Below the pieces are notes generated by a model. The model was given only the letters and a program-made list of their open reading frames with translations, was not told where the DNA came from and ran no database searches. A program made the translations under genes and the position numbers. A stretch of 64,000 bases of DNA. Origin: Spirosoma aureum (lineage in GTDB: Bacteria > Bacteroidota > Bacteroidia > Cytophagales > Spirosomataceae). Positions 50,865 to 60,227 of the stretch are shown here, one piece after another. Position 1 is the first letter of the stretch. Each line of letters opens with the position of its first letter. The stretch is taken from the NCBI RefSeq assembly GCF_011604685.1, contig NZ_CP050063.1, forward strand, positions 7,481,001 to 7,545,000, given 5' to 3'.

Positions 50865-51851
50865 GTGAAAACGGCTAAAAAAATCCTTAAACGAATCGGA
50901 CAGGGACTCGGTGTTATCCTGCTCCTGGTTGGTGGTTTCTGCGCCTACGTCGCTGTAACCCCACCCCGCACTTATGATCCACCTGTTGCGCCCAACATCC
51001 ACGTCGAATCGACAGAAGCCAGGATTCAACGCGGGGAAGTTATCGCCCACCTGCAATGCATTAGTTGCCACGCTGACAACAACAATCGGCTAACCGGCAA
51101 ACGACTGGATGAGTTACCCGCTATTTTCGGGAAAGTTTATTCACGCAATATCACTAAGGATAAAGAAAAAGGCATAGGCAACTGGACAGACGGCCAGCTT
51201 ATCTATTTTTTACGAACAGGAATCCGGCCTAATGGTACAACCGCTTTCATGCCTCAGTACAACCTGATGGCCGACGAAGATATGAAATCAGTGGTGGCCT
51301 GGTTGCGGTCAGACCGGTTTCCTGTACAAGCCTCTAAAACGGAAGCTCCGCCTGCTGAATATAGTTTTGTAGCCAAAATGTTGGCCTGGACAATTCTTCA
51401 ACCGGGCGATTTTCCGAACCAGTCCATCCCGATGCCCGACAGCACAAAACCGGTGGCTGTAGGTCGCTATGTAGCAACGGCCGTTGCTGATTGTTATGGC
51501 TGTCACTCAGCCGATTATTTAGACCTCGATAAGGTACATCCGGAACGTACGAAGGGTTATTTTGCCGGAGGTAGTAAATTTACCGATGAGGCAGGGAAAA
51601 CGATATTTTCAGCCAATCTGACGTTCGATGAGCAGACCGGAATTGGTAAAAAATATACCAAAGAACAGTTTATTCGAGCCGTAAAAACCGGTGTTCGGCC
51701 CGATGGAACCATATTTCGCTACCCTATGGTGCCACGCCTCTCGTTAAGCGATCGTGAAATAGCGGCCATCTACGATTATTTAAAAACCATTCCCCGGCTA
51801 AATAATAACATAGCCCAGAAACAGGCCGAAGTTCAGCTGGCGGAGAAGTAA
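50865..51851 (+). CDS. Membrane-anchored di-heme cytochrome c
   Basis: A 328-residue protein starting at GTG, with an N-terminal membrane anchor (about 12-32, LGVILLLVGGFCAYVAV). Two heme-binding sites are present: CISCH with a likely Met ligand in TAFMPQYNLM, and CYGCH with Met in YPMVPRLS. Each lies in its own class I cytochrome domain (about 55-150 and 200-315) with the GNWTDGQLIYFLRTGIRPNG pattern of cytochromes that serve periplasmic dehydrogenases. The usual partner would be an oxidoreductase or alcohol dehydrogenase; none sits beside it, the next gene being convergent. Confidence 0.92.
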   Translation: MKTAKKILKRIGQGLGVILLLVGGFCAYVAVTPPRTYDPPVAPNIHVESTEARIQRGEVIAHLQCISCHADNNNRLTGKRLDELPAIFGKVYSRNITKDKEKGIGNWTDGQLIYFLRTGIRPNGTTAFMPQYNLMADEDMKSVVAWLRSDRFPVQASKTEAPPAEYSFVAKMLAWTILQPGDFPNQSIPMPDSTKPVAVGRYVATAVADCYGCHSADYLDLDKVHPERTKGYFAGGSKFTDEAGKTIFSANLTFDEQTGIGKKYTKEQFIRAVKTGVRPDGTIFRYPMVPRLSLSDREIAAIYDYLKTIPRLNNNIAQKQAEVQLAEK

Positions 51852-51889
51852 ACACAACGATTTGATTGACGACAGAAAGCTATCTATTG

Positions 51890-51942
51890 CGTTGTAAGTT
51901 CCGCCCCAAAAGCATCTTGCTATTGGGACGGAACTTACAACG
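51890..51942. terminator. Bidirectional terminator between convergent genes
   Basis: Twenty-base arms (51890-51909 and 51923-51942) pair with a single mismatch, 13-base loop. It closes both the cytochrome gene and the lipid kinase gene. Confidence 0.8.
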
Positions 51943-51953
51943 TTTAACGGTTT

Positions 51954-52817
51954 TTATTCCGGTACAATCAACGTCAGCACGCCCGGCCGGATTTCAGCTT
52001 TCAGTTCGGTTATCCGGCCAATGTACTCACCATCGATCTGAAAATAGGCTTTTCGGTGGGTTGCAATGGTTATGGATGTAGCCGGTAAAATTTCAATCTT
52101 TTTCGGATCGAAAGGCTGATACCGCCAGAACAATTTCAGGACTTCCCAGAAGGACAAACGCCGAAAAATAACGACCTCAAACTGCCCGTCGAAGGGGTCG
52201 CCATCGGGGTTAATAACGGCTCCCGTTCCATACATTCGTGCATTGGCCAGCACAATCATGAAAGCCGCCCGCGAAATACACTCATCGCCCAGGTTAATCT
52301 CAACCCGAAGTAATCGACGCTTTTGCAATACATTCACGACACCACGCAGGTAGCCGAGCTTGCCGCGAAGATTATATTGCTGATAATGTTTAACCAATTG
52401 TGCATTCAGGCCGATATCGGCCAGATGCAGACAGATATCACCGTTCACGGCAATAACGTCGGTCGGTTTCAGCACCCCGTCAACAAGTACGTTAAGGCTC
52501 CCCTCAATATCGGGCGGAATGCCAAGTTCGCGGGCCATTCCATTGGCCGACCCTGCGGGCAAAACACCCAGCGGAATTGTTGTTCCCAGTAATTGTTCGG
52601 CCACGAATTTAATCGTCCCATCGCCACCCACCGCAACCACACGGTCGGGTTTTAGCTGATTAAGTTTCTGACGTAATCTATCCTCATCGGTTTTTCCATC
52701 GAGATACAAAAGTTCAGCATCGTGGGATGAATTCGTGAAGTAATTATTAATACCAGTTTCCCAGTCCGTTTTGGCTTTGCCACCAGAAACTGGATTAATT
52801 GCGAATAAAAAGACCAA
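51954..52817 (-). CDS. Diacylglycerol/lipid kinase (YegS-type, DAGK catalytic domain)
   Basis: ATP-dependent kinase for diacylglycerol or a related lipid; product phosphatidic acid if DAG is the substrate. The nucleotide-binding signature VVAVGGDGTIKFVAEQLL (GGDGT 64-68) follows FAINPVSGGKAK, and LPAGSANGMARELG is the second conserved motif. The C-terminal beta sandwich has MYGTGAVINPDGDPFDGQFEVVIFR, the loop that binds the activating metal in this family. Length, 287 residues, is typical. Divergent from the APP1-type phosphatase with 48 bp between starts, suggesting joint control of two opposite reactions. Confidence 0.92.
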   Translation of the reverse strand: MVFLFAINPVSGGKAKTDWETGINNYFTNSSHDAELLYLDGKTDEDRLRQKLNQLKPDRVVAVGGDGTIKFVAEQLLGTTIPLGVLPAGSANGMARELGIPPDIEGSLNVLVDGVLKPTDVIAVNGDICLHLADIGLNAQLVKHYQQYNLRGKLGYLRGVVNVLQKRRLLRVEINLGDECISRAAFMIVLANARMYGTGAVINPDGDPFDGQFEVVIFRRLSFWEVLKLFWRYQPFDPKKIEILPATSITIATHRKAYFQIDGEYIGRITELKAEIRPGVLTLIVPE

Positions 52818-52865
52818 CTTCTGAGCAGATTACAGGTTATAAGTGGCGTGTATCACTGATACGTT

Positions 52866-53939
52866 ATGAACAGGAATCGACATCCAGCAAGTAGTAAACA
52901 AAATTTAAGCCTGAAGGGTAAGATAAATCGGCAATTCTTAACCTGGCTCCGGTTAACCGATCAACCCGTTGTGAAGATTTATCGTGGTTTTGGTAATGAT
53001 CACAAGTTAATAATTCACGGCCACGTATTTCGGCGGAGTGCCATCCCCCGAAAAAAATTCAGGGATAGTCCGCTGGTGAATCTCCTGGCAGTCATCCGGT
53101 TATTTCTGGTAAAACCATATCCCAGAGCAACCGTTCGGGTTCATTATGGAGAGCAGACGGCTCAGATACAAACAGATCCCGACGGCTATTTCAGGCTCGA
53201 TCTGCCCTTACAACAACCACTATCGCCCGGCTGGCACCCAGTTCGGGCAGAACTGCTGTCACAAATGATTTCGCCCGAAACAGTTCTGGCCGAAGGTGAT
53301 GGCAAAGTGCTGATTCCACACCCAACCCGTTTCATCTGCATTTCCGACATCGACGATACGTTTCTGATTTCACATTCAGCCACCATCACCAAGCGGCTGA
53401 TGGTACTTCTGACCGAAAATGCACACAGCCGGGAGCCTTTTGAGGGCGTTGTGGCTCATTACCAGTTATTGGGCGAAGCGGACAGCGGCCCTGAAGCCAC
53501 AAACCCATTTTTTTATGTGTCGAGCAGTGAATGGAATCTATACGATTACATACTGGAGTTTTCCCGAAAAAACGGCCTTCCCGAAGGAGTTTATCTATTG
53601 AGCCAGCTCAAGCAATTAGCGCAGGTATTACAAACTGGAAAAACCAAACATCTGACAAAATTTGAACGAATTGTGCGAATTATCGAAACATATCCGGTTC
53701 AACAGTTTATTTTACTTGGAGATGATTCGCAGCAGGACCCGGTAATTTATGAGTCGATCGTAAGGCATTTTCCGGCACAGATCCGTTGTGTATATATTCG
53801 GCGAATTCGTCCTAAAAAACAGCCTCAGACACAGGCTCTTGTCGATAAAATTGAAGCGATGGGTGTATCCTGCTGCTATTTTTCTAACAGTAGCGAAGCG
53901 CATCAGCATTCCGTAAAAATTGGATTAATTCCCTCTTAA
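52866..53939 (+). CDS. APP1-type phosphatidate phosphatase (DUF2183 domain)
   Basis: Phosphatase of the HAD-like APP1 family, which turns phosphatidic acid into diacylglycerol in yeast. The catalytic motif CISDIDDTFLIS (DxDxT, Asp161 and Asp163) is intact, with VVAHYQLLG, NPFFYVSSSEWNLYDYI, the SQLKQLAQVL region and FILLGDDSQQDPVIY carrying the later HAD Asp/Lys positions. An N-terminal domain (about 35-130) includes a beta module (AQIQTDPDGYFRLDL). 357 residues, no signal peptide. Divergent from the DAG kinase gene and 1 bp from the molybdopterin oxidoreductase gene after it. Confidence 0.92.
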   Translation: MNRNRHPASSKQNLSLKGKINRQFLTWLRLTDQPVVKIYRGFGNDHKLIIHGHVFRRSAIPRKKFRDSPLVNLLAVIRLFLVKPYPRATVRVHYGEQTAQIQTDPDGYFRLDLPLQQPLSPGWHPVRAELLSQMISPETVLAEGDGKVLIPHPTRFICISDIDDTFLISHSATITKRLMVLLTENAHSREPFEGVVAHYQLLGEADSGPEATNPFFYVSSSEWNLYDYILEFSRKNGLPEGVYLLSQLKQLAQVLQTGKTKHLTKFERIVRIIETYPVQQFILLGDDSQQDPVIYESIVRHFPAQIRCVYIRRIRPKKQPQTQALVDKIEAMGVSCCYFSNSSEAHQHSVKIGLIPS

Positions 53940-53940
53940 T

Positions 53941-56232
53941 ATGAACCCGAACACGCCCCCCGAAGAACTCACCGGCGACCTCGAAATCGGTAAACCCTAT
54001 ACGGAAGCCGCTGGTATACCGGCTGTCGTCAAATCGTTTGAGCATGTTCTGCAAGGCACCGGCCTCGCTCGTGGCTGGAAAGCCCTTGTTAATCTGAACC
54101 AGAAGGATGGATTCGATTGCCCCTCCTGTGCCTGGCCCGACCCCGACGGTCAGCGGTCCAGCGTGGCCGAGTATTGCGAAAGTGGAGCCAAAGCGGTTGC
54201 CGATGAGGTAATGACCAAACATACAGCCTCGCCTGTGCTGTTTCAACGATACTCAGTGGCTGAGTTGCTCGAAAAAAATGACCTCTGGCTGGGGCAACAG
54301 GGCCGATTGACCCAACCCTTGATTCTCCGTCCGGGAGCGACTCATTATACCCCAATTAGCTGGACAGATGCTTTTCAGCTAATCGGTAATCAGCTCAATG
54401 CGCTCGATTCTCCCGACGAAGCTATTTTCTATACATCGGGCCGCACCAGCAACGAAGCGGCTTTTCTCTACCAGTTATTTGTTCGGATGTTTGGCACCAA
54501 CAACATGCCCGACTGCTCGAACATGTGCCACGAATCGACCAGTGTAGCCCTGGCCGAAACCCTTGGTCTGGGAAAGGCATCGGTCAAATATGATGACTAT
54601 GAGAAGGCGGATGTCATTATGATAATCGGCCAGAATCCGGGCACCAATGCTCCCCGAATGCTCACCCCGCTGGAACAGGCGAAACGAAACGGATGCAAAA
54701 TCATAGCTGTCAATCCGTTGCATGAGGCAGGGCTGTTAGCTTTCAAATACCCGCAAAGCGTTCGGGATGTGCTATTTGGCGGAGAAAAATTAACCGATCT
54801 GTTCCTTCAGGTACGCATCAATTCCGATCTGGCTTTGATGAAGGCCATGTGCAAAATTCTGCTGGAGGAAGAGAAAGCGGCACCCGGAAAAGTGCTGGAT
54901 CAGAACTTTATTAAGCAATATACAGCAGGCTATGACGCGTTTGTGAAGAGTCTGGATCATTTCGATTTGGGCGAGCTGGCGGCCCAGTGTGGCCTAACCG
55001 TCGGCCAGATTCAGGAAGCGGTCGATCTATTTAAATATACGCCAAAGCTGATCATCTGCTGGGCAATGGGGCTGACCCAGCATCGCAACGCCGTCGATAC
55101 GATCAATGAGGTCATTAACCTGCTGTTATTGAAGGGCAGCATTGGTATTGAAGGGGGTGGTGCCAGCCCGATTCGGGGCCATAGTAATGTTCAGGGCGAC
55201 CGTACGATGGGTATTTGGGAAAAGCCCAAACCCGAATTTTTAGACTCGCTACAACGGGTTTTTAACTTTGAGCCACCTCGTCAGCATGGGTATGATACGG
55301 TTGCTGCCGTTCAGGCCATGCATGAAGGAAAGGCAAAAGTATTTTTCGGTATGGGCGGAAACTTCTCGATGGCCGTATCAGACACAAACTATACGGCCGA
55401 AGCCCTGAAAAAATGTAAGCTAACGGTTCATGTTTCCACTAAACTGAACCGCAGTCACCTGATTCATGGCGAAACGGCCCTGATTCTTCCCTGCCTTGGT
55501 CGCACCGACCGCGATAGGCAGGCAACCGGCGAGCAATTTATTAGCTGCGAGAGTACAACCGGCGTAGTAGCACAGTCGCACGGGGTGCTTGATCCAATTT
55601 CGACTCACCTAAAAAGCGAAGTAGCGATCGTGGCCGAATTAGCGAAGGCAACACTGAACGGCAAATCAACTGTAGATTGGGACAGCCTTTCTGGAAATTA
55701 TGACCTTATTCGCGACCTCATCGAGCAGACCATTCCAGGTTTCGACAAGTATAACGAACAGGTTCGCAAACCGGGTGGATTTTATATTCCAAACGGGCCA
55801 CGAGTCCGGACGTTTAAGACAAAAGACGGCAAAGCGCATTTCACGATCAATACACCCACGCAGCACGAGCTACAACCCGGCGAATTGCTGTTGATGACCG
55901 TCCGTAGTCACGACCAGTTCAATACAACCGTATACGGCAACGATGACCGTTACCGGGGTATTTATAATGAACGGCGGGTACTGTTTATGAATTCCGACGA
56001 TATTGCCAACTTAGGTTTACAGGAAAAACAGGTTGTAGATCTGCACAGCCAGTATGGTGGTCAACAGCGGACAGCTCATCGCTTTATCGTTGTTCCCTAC
56101 AGCATTCCCCGTGGCTGTACAGCGGCTTACTTTCCCGAAACAAACGTATTGATCCCGATCGATTCGGTTGCCGAAAAGAGCCACACACCAACGTCGAAAT
56201 CAATTATTGTGACCGTAACTCCAACGAACTGA
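53941..56232 (+). CDS. YdeP/FdhF-like molybdopterin oxidoreductase
   Basis: Large molybdopterin-dependent oxidoreductase of the FdhF/YdeP group, 763 residues. Typical segments are YTSGRTSNEAAFLYQLFVRMFGTNNMPDCSNMCHE, ADVIMIIGQNPGTNAPRML, KIIAVNPLHE, SIGIEGGGASPIRGHSNVQGDRTMGI and, in the C-terminal domain, LLMTVRSHDQFNTTVYGNDDRYRGI. The N-terminus keeps CPSC and a later EYC but not the four-Cys [4Fe-4S] motif of formate dehydrogenases, as in YdeP, whose substrate is still uncertain (linked to acid resistance in E. coli). No signal peptide; cytoplasmic. It begins one base after the APP1 stop, an odd partnership. Its 3' end overlaps the convergent LytS gene by 29 bp. Confidence 0.93.
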   Translation: MNPNTPPEELTGDLEIGKPYTEAAGIPAVVKSFEHVLQGTGLARGWKALVNLNQKDGFDCPSCAWPDPDGQRSSVAEYCESGAKAVADEVMTKHTASPVLFQRYSVAELLEKNDLWLGQQGRLTQPLILRPGATHYTPISWTDAFQLIGNQLNALDSPDEAIFYTSGRTSNEAAFLYQLFVRMFGTNNMPDCSNMCHESTSVALAETLGLGKASVKYDDYEKADVIMIIGQNPGTNAPRMLTPLEQAKRNGCKIIAVNPLHEAGLLAFKYPQSVRDVLFGGEKLTDLFLQVRINSDLALMKAMCKILLEEEKAAPGKVLDQNFIKQYTAGYDAFVKSLDHFDLGELAAQCGLTVGQIQEAVDLFKYTPKLIICWAMGLTQHRNAVDTINEVINLLLLKGSIGIEGGGASPIRGHSNVQGDRTMGIWEKPKPEFLDSLQRVFNFEPPRQHGYDTVAAVQAMHEGKAKVFFGMGGNFSMAVSDTNYTAEALKKCKLTVHVSTKLNRSHLIHGETALILPCLGRTDRDRQATGEQFISCESTTGVVAQSHGVLDPISTHLKSEVAIVAELAKATLNGKSTVDWDSLSGNYDLIRDLIEQTIPGFDKYNEQVRKPGGFYIPNGPRVRTFKTKDGKAHFTINTPTQHELQPGELLLMTVRSHDQFNTTVYGNDDRYRGIYNERRVLFMNSDDIANLGLQEKQVVDLHSQYGGQQRTAHRFIVVPYSIPRGCTAAYFPETNVLIPIDSVAEKSHTPTSKSIIVTVTPTN

Positions 56233-57505
56233 TCAACGACAGTGTGACCACAAACTGCCCATCGATTTCCTGAATAATCGGTACCGGTTGGCCAAGCATC
56301 TGGTATTTAGCCAGAATATTGCTCAGCCCTACTCCATTGGAGGCTACCCGTATTGTTTTACGCTGAATGTTATTGCGCACCGACAGTTGAGCCTCTTCGT
56401 CAGTAGCAATAGCGATAACGAGTGGCTGATCGGGCAGTACACTATTGTGCTTGACGGCATTTTCGACCAGTAATTGGAGTGTCAATGGAGGGAGCTGGTA
56501 GGTCAGATACGCTTCATCAACCTGTACCGAGAGTTGCAATCCGCTACCGTGTCGGGTTCTGAGTAAGTTAAAATACGACTGAATAAACGCCAGTTCACTG
56601 GCCAGATCGGTCAGTTGTTCCTTATTGGAGCGAAGGAGGTATCGATAAACCGTGCTCAATTCTTCCAGAAAGACGCGAGCCTGCTCCGGGTCATCGTCGA
56701 TAAGCGAATCAAGGACATTCAGGCTGTTGAACAGAAAATGTGGATTTACCTGTACCTGTAAGGCCCGGATATGGACTTCCGTGTTTTCCTGCTCCAGACG
56801 CTGGACCGACAACTCGGCTTCGAGGTGTTCGCGACGACGTTGTTCGCGCTCACGAGCCAGTTCCTGCTCCATAATGGCATGCCTGATGGCTATCTGGCGT
56901 TGCCCATAGCTAAGACCCAGCGAAAAACAGATCAATTCCAATACAACACCAAGCTGCAAATAAGCCAGCGAAATGGTCCAGAACGGCCCCGTAAGATCAT
57001 CAACGGGTTTGATTAATGAGAATGCCTGGCTGATGAGCGAACCGATCTGGATGAACAGCGTTCCGGCTACAAAATAACGGGAAACGATATCCTTCAATTT
57101 CAGCAGTTCATAGATAGCGTAAAAGCCAGCTATGGCCAGAAGTGCCCGTATGATCGAGAAGGCAGCCTCATAAATAGCGGGGTGCCAATCAGCTAGTACA
57201 AAGCATATAACAGCCTGAAAACCAATATAAACCAGAAGGCAACTTTTAATGTACTCAAACAACCTGTACAGAGCAGGTAACCGTTGCCGAATGTTGAGAA
57301 AGGCATCCGCAAAATCAAAATAAATGTAGAAGGCAATCATCGATGACGTAGCGCGTACAAAATAAGATACCTGGGGTGGCAGCCAATCGCCAAATGTCTG
57401 CACTCGTAAAAACCACGCCAGCATATACAGGGTGTATAACCCATAGATGCGCGTTCTGTACGTAATCCATTGGATAATGTTCAGCAGTAAAATGGATGTT
57501 ACCAT
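56204..57505 (-). CDS. LytS-type sensor histidine kinase
   Basis: A 433-residue kinase from the ATG at 57505 (an in-frame TTG at 57526 would add seven residues). Residues 1-200 hold seven hydrophobic segments of the 7TMR-DISM type. Then a coiled coil (about 205-245), and the His_kinase domain with QVNPHFLFNSLNVLDSL (phospho-acceptor His256), YRYLLRSNKEQLTDL and LLVENAVKH, and an ATPase with GVGLSNI. No extracellular DISMED sensor domain precedes the membrane part, although most members have one, and a stop lies just upstream in frame, so the N-terminus may be truncated. No LytTR response regulator is nearby. Its 3' end overlaps the YdeP gene. Confidence 0.88.
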   Translation of the reverse strand: MVTSILLLNIIQWITYRTRIYGLYTLYMLAWFLRVQTFGDWLPPQVSYFVRATSSMIAFYIYFDFADAFLNIRQRLPALYRLFEYIKSCLLVYIGFQAVICFVLADWHPAIYEAAFSIIRALLAIAGFYAIYELLKLKDIVSRYFVAGTLFIQIGSLISQAFSLIKPVDDLTGPFWTISLAYLQLGVVLELICFSLGLSYGQRQIAIRHAIMEQELAREREQRRREHLEAELSVQRLEQENTEVHIRALQVQVNPHFLFNSLNVLDSLIDDDPEQARVFLEELSTVYRYLLRSNKEQLTDLASELAFIQSYFNLLRTRHGSGLQLSVQVDEAYLTYQLPPLTLQLLVENAVKHNSVLPDQPLVIAIATDEEAQLSVRNNIQRKTIRVASNGVGLSNILAKYQMLGQPVPIIQEIDGQFVVTLSLISSLELRSQ

Positions 57506-57648
57506 TCCGGCAAAACATAACCCCAAATATCAAAGGTCATAAAATCACCTTGCTAGATATTACCCGATTGAACGCTTCCCGCTCTGGCCTGCAACGGCAC
57601 GTTATTCTGAGTAAAGGTAAGAACTCACAGCCCTTTGGTAAGGCTTAT

Positions 57649-57693
57649 AGGCATCAACTCATGTAGCCTTTTAGAAGACTTAAGTTGATGCCT
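57649..57693. terminator. Inverted repeat after the methyltransferase gene
   Basis: AGGCATCAACT (57649-57659) and AGTTGATGCCT (57683-57693), 23-base loop, no T run. On the minus strand it lies 39 bp past the stop of the methyltransferase gene; weak as a terminator. Confidence 0.35.
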
Positions 57694-57731
57694 CAGGCTG
57701 TTTAAACGTAAATTCCAGAAACGGCTCGCTT

Positions 57732-58514
57732 TTATTTCGTTGCGATATAAAAGAAGTCGAGGCTTCCGGCAGGATCGGTGCTGACGAGGTAATCGGTATA
57801 GTTGATTTCGGCCGCAATACCGTCGGCTTTGAGGAGCCGGTTACGGTTTAGCCGATTCATCAGGTCATAAGGAACCTGCAAAAGCCGCCGTGGTAATTTG
57901 TATTGTAAATTAAAAATATCGAACCGTGTCAATTTTTTTACGGATGCTTTATTCTGCTCATAATAGGTCATTACTTTGCCGTTTCCGTGAACGCCCTTGG
58001 CATCGACTTTTGGAAAGTATCGCCCAATAAGATTTCTTAATCCATCCGCGTAATATTCCCGAACATGCCAGGGATTGCGGGTCAGCGAAAACGTTTTATT
58101 GACGGTTGTCAGCAGCAGCTTACCGCCGGGTTTCAGAACGCGATGGGCCTCCCGGATAAACAAATCGTCGTTTTCGATGTGTTCAATCACCTGAAACGTT
58201 ACAATGTAATCGAACGTATTGTCAGGAAGCGGTAGGCCATTAGCACCCTTGAGGGGCGGAATATTGGCAGCAATAAATGTTGATGATGGATATTCTGCAC
58301 TAAGCGCAGCGATCAGCTCAGTATTTTTATCGATACCTGTGTAGTGATCAGCGGCATGGGTGAGCAACTCAAGACCCCGGCCCCAGCCACAACCGATTTC
58401 GAGCACTTTACCGCTCACTAGGGTAGCCGCTTCAACGTACGGAAACAACAATCGCTGGTGAACGGGATTGTCGGATGCGATTTCAGCAGAGGTGATTTCG
58501 GTGGTTTTGTACAT
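57732..58514 (-). CDS. SAM-dependent methyltransferase
   Basis: A 260-residue class I methyltransferase. The SAM site is VSGKVLEIGCGWGRGLELLTHAADHYTGIDKN (motif I with the acidic residue at the end of strand 2), then FIAANIPPL, FDYIVTFQVIEHIENDDLFIREAHRVLKPGGKLLLTTVN, the usual UbiE/UbiG-like order. The last 100 residues differ from ubiquinone enzymes (YFPKVDAKGVHGNGKVMTYYE; RRLLQVPYDLMNRL), so the substrate is not clear; cell-surface glycan or small-molecule methylation is possible. A near-consensus promoter (58625-58656) suggests a leader of about 110 bases. Confidence 0.9.
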   Translation of the reverse strand: MYKTTEITSAEIASDNPVHQRLLFPYVEAATLVSGKVLEIGCGWGRGLELLTHAADHYTGIDKNTELIAALSAEYPSSTFIAANIPPLKGANGLPLPDNTFDYIVTFQVIEHIENDDLFIREAHRVLKPGGKLLLTTVNKTFSLTRNPWHVREYYADGLRNLIGRYFPKVDAKGVHGNGKVMTYYEQNKASVKKLTRFDIFNLQYKLPRRLLQVPYDLMNRLNRNRLLKADGIAAEINYTDYLVSTDPAGSLDFFYIATK

Positions 58515-58826
58515 ATCGTTTCAGGATACTGGATTGTGAATTTGGGTTATCAGACTGTCTTTATTGATCGTAAATTCAGTATCTAATGTCTGCTATCCAG
58601 CATCTTCGTTTGCAATTCAATCGACAAAATTAGTCTTTTGTAATGAAGTAAAGAAAAATGAATGGTTCCCGTAACCCAAACGCTGCTATTTTTTCGTTAT
58701 TAACGACAAGCTTTTTGCTTTATGCTATGGAACATGTCATTCGAACGGTTGAGAATCGTTTTATAGCGGGTAATTAAAAGCCCTGTGATCTGAAGAATTT
58801 CCTATCCGAAACACGCGAGATTACTA
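58515..58826. other. Divergent intergenic region
   Basis: Contains the near-consensus promoter of the methyltransferase. For the plus-strand lipoprotein gene I see no clear box; short frames here do not look like proteins. Confidence 0.45.
58625..58656 (-). promoter_or_regulatory. Probable promoter of the methyltransferase gene
   Basis: Minus strand: TTTC (58656-58653), 20 bases, TAATTTTG (58632-58625). The -7 box is perfect, the -33 box has one mismatch from TTTG. Confidence 0.5.
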
Positions 58827-60227
58827 TTGTTTATGCGTATTCTGTCTGCTTTACTGCTTATTACATTTCTGTCGGCCTGCTCAACCAGTAAAAAAACGCA
58901 GCAGGACCGGGCAACTGCTGCCTATGAGGCTCGTACCGAAGCCCGGCGCAATTCAACTCAGGGGGATTCCCGTCCGGCAGCACCAGCCACCGCTGCACCG
59001 GTCAAAATAAACGATGGCCCGGCCACTACACCAGGTACGACTCCTAACGCGGGTCCCAAACAGGTTGGTGAATGGGTCGTTACATCCATTAAAGGAAAAT
59101 TTCTGGCTACCGATACCACGTCCGTTCAGGTTTATATGAACCTGACCGCAAAGACGCCCAAAGGTGAGCCCGTTTTAAATCCGACCGATTTTATTGAGCA
59201 TTTTCAGATCGCGTACGTCATGTATCCCGACTACAACAACCGCGAACGGTTAGGGTATGGGAATATTCAGCTGACAACACAAAACGTTAGTGTCGAAGGC
59301 GACTATCTGACGCTCACATTTGAGGTAAAACGGCCAAAAGAGGTAGCTAACGCTGTTTTGTTAACGGAGATTACGGAAACAAATACTGGGACCAAAGCGC
59401 GTAATGACCTATCGTTACGCTTTAAAGCAGCAAAGCTAAGCGACCGGTTCTCGCTATTTGATAAAACCGGCAAGAAACCTCAATTGCGAAATTACGCCAA
59501 CGTTGGCGATACTATTATTATTCGGGATGTTAATGGTACCAGCAAACCATTGTTCGGTTTTCGTTACCGTCATGATTTCGACGCAGCTTCGTCGCCGATG
59601 AATACTTCGGCAAAACCGACGCCTAAATCCCTAACTGTCGATTCAACCCTGACCATTACCACAAACCAGCCGTTTATCATTCCCCGCGAAGGTCTTTATT
59701 ATTTTGTGGAAGATACAACGGCCGAGTCGGGTATTGGTCTGGTTGTAGCCGACAAACGCTTTCCGAAAATGACTCGCCCCGAAAAGCTCATTAAGCCAGT
59801 GCTGTATATGAGTACCAGCACTGAGATTGGGGAACTCAACCAGGCTCAGGATACAAAAAAAGCGTTTGATCGTTACTGGCTAAGTCTGATGTCGGGCAAT
59901 GAGGAAGTAGCCCGAAAAACACTTAAAGCGTATTTCGATCGCGTAGAAGAAGCGAACCGACTGTTTACGAGTTATAAAGAAGGCTGGAAGACCGATAAAG
60001 GTATGATTTACATCGTACTGGGTGCGCCCGATCGTGTGCAACGGAACCGCGAGCGCGAAGTATGGGTTTACAATCGCCGGGCTAACGTCTCGGAAGTTAA
60101 TTTTACCTTTACGAAGAAACCGAATCAATTTGTCGAGGATCATTACGAACTGGTGCGCTACATTGAGTATCAGCCGATTTGGTACCCGATTGTCGAAGCA
60201 TGGAGAACCGGCGCAATCCGCGAGTAA
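58827..60227 (+). CDS. GWxTD domain lipoprotein
   Basis: A 466-residue lipoprotein named for its C-terminal GWxTD domain, here GWKTD at 386-390 in KEGWKTDKGMIYIVLGAPDRVQ, with REREVWVYNRR after it. The signal (RILSALLLITFLSAC) ends at Ser-Ala-Cys; ATG at 58827 or 58833. A Thr/Pro/Ala-rich stretch (about 20-75) precedes beta domains with VQVYMNLTAKTPKG and LTLTFEVKRPKE. The domain is widespread in Bacteroidota and Acidobacteria but its role is not known; it may serve the envelope. Its last 28 bp overlap the start of rlmB. Confidence 0.92.
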   Translation: MFMRILSALLLITFLSACSTSKKTQQDRATAAYEARTEARRNSTQGDSRPAAPATAAPVKINDGPATTPGTTPNAGPKQVGEWVVTSIKGKFLATDTTSVQVYMNLTAKTPKGEPVLNPTDFIEHFQIAYVMYPDYNNRERLGYGNIQLTTQNVSVEGDYLTLTFEVKRPKEVANAVLLTEITETNTGTKARNDLSLRFKAAKLSDRFSLFDKTGKKPQLRNYANVGDTIIIRDVNGTSKPLFGFRYRHDFDAASSPMNTSAKPTPKSLTVDSTLTITTNQPFIIPREGLYYFVEDTTAESGIGLVVADKRFPKMTRPEKLIKPVLYMSTSTEIGELNQAQDTKKAFDRYWLSLMSGNEEVARKTLKAYFDRVEEANRLFTSYKEGWKTDKGMIYIVLGAPDRVQRNREREVWVYNRRANVSEVNFTFTKKPNQFVEDHYELVRYIEYQPIWYPIVEAWRTGAIRE

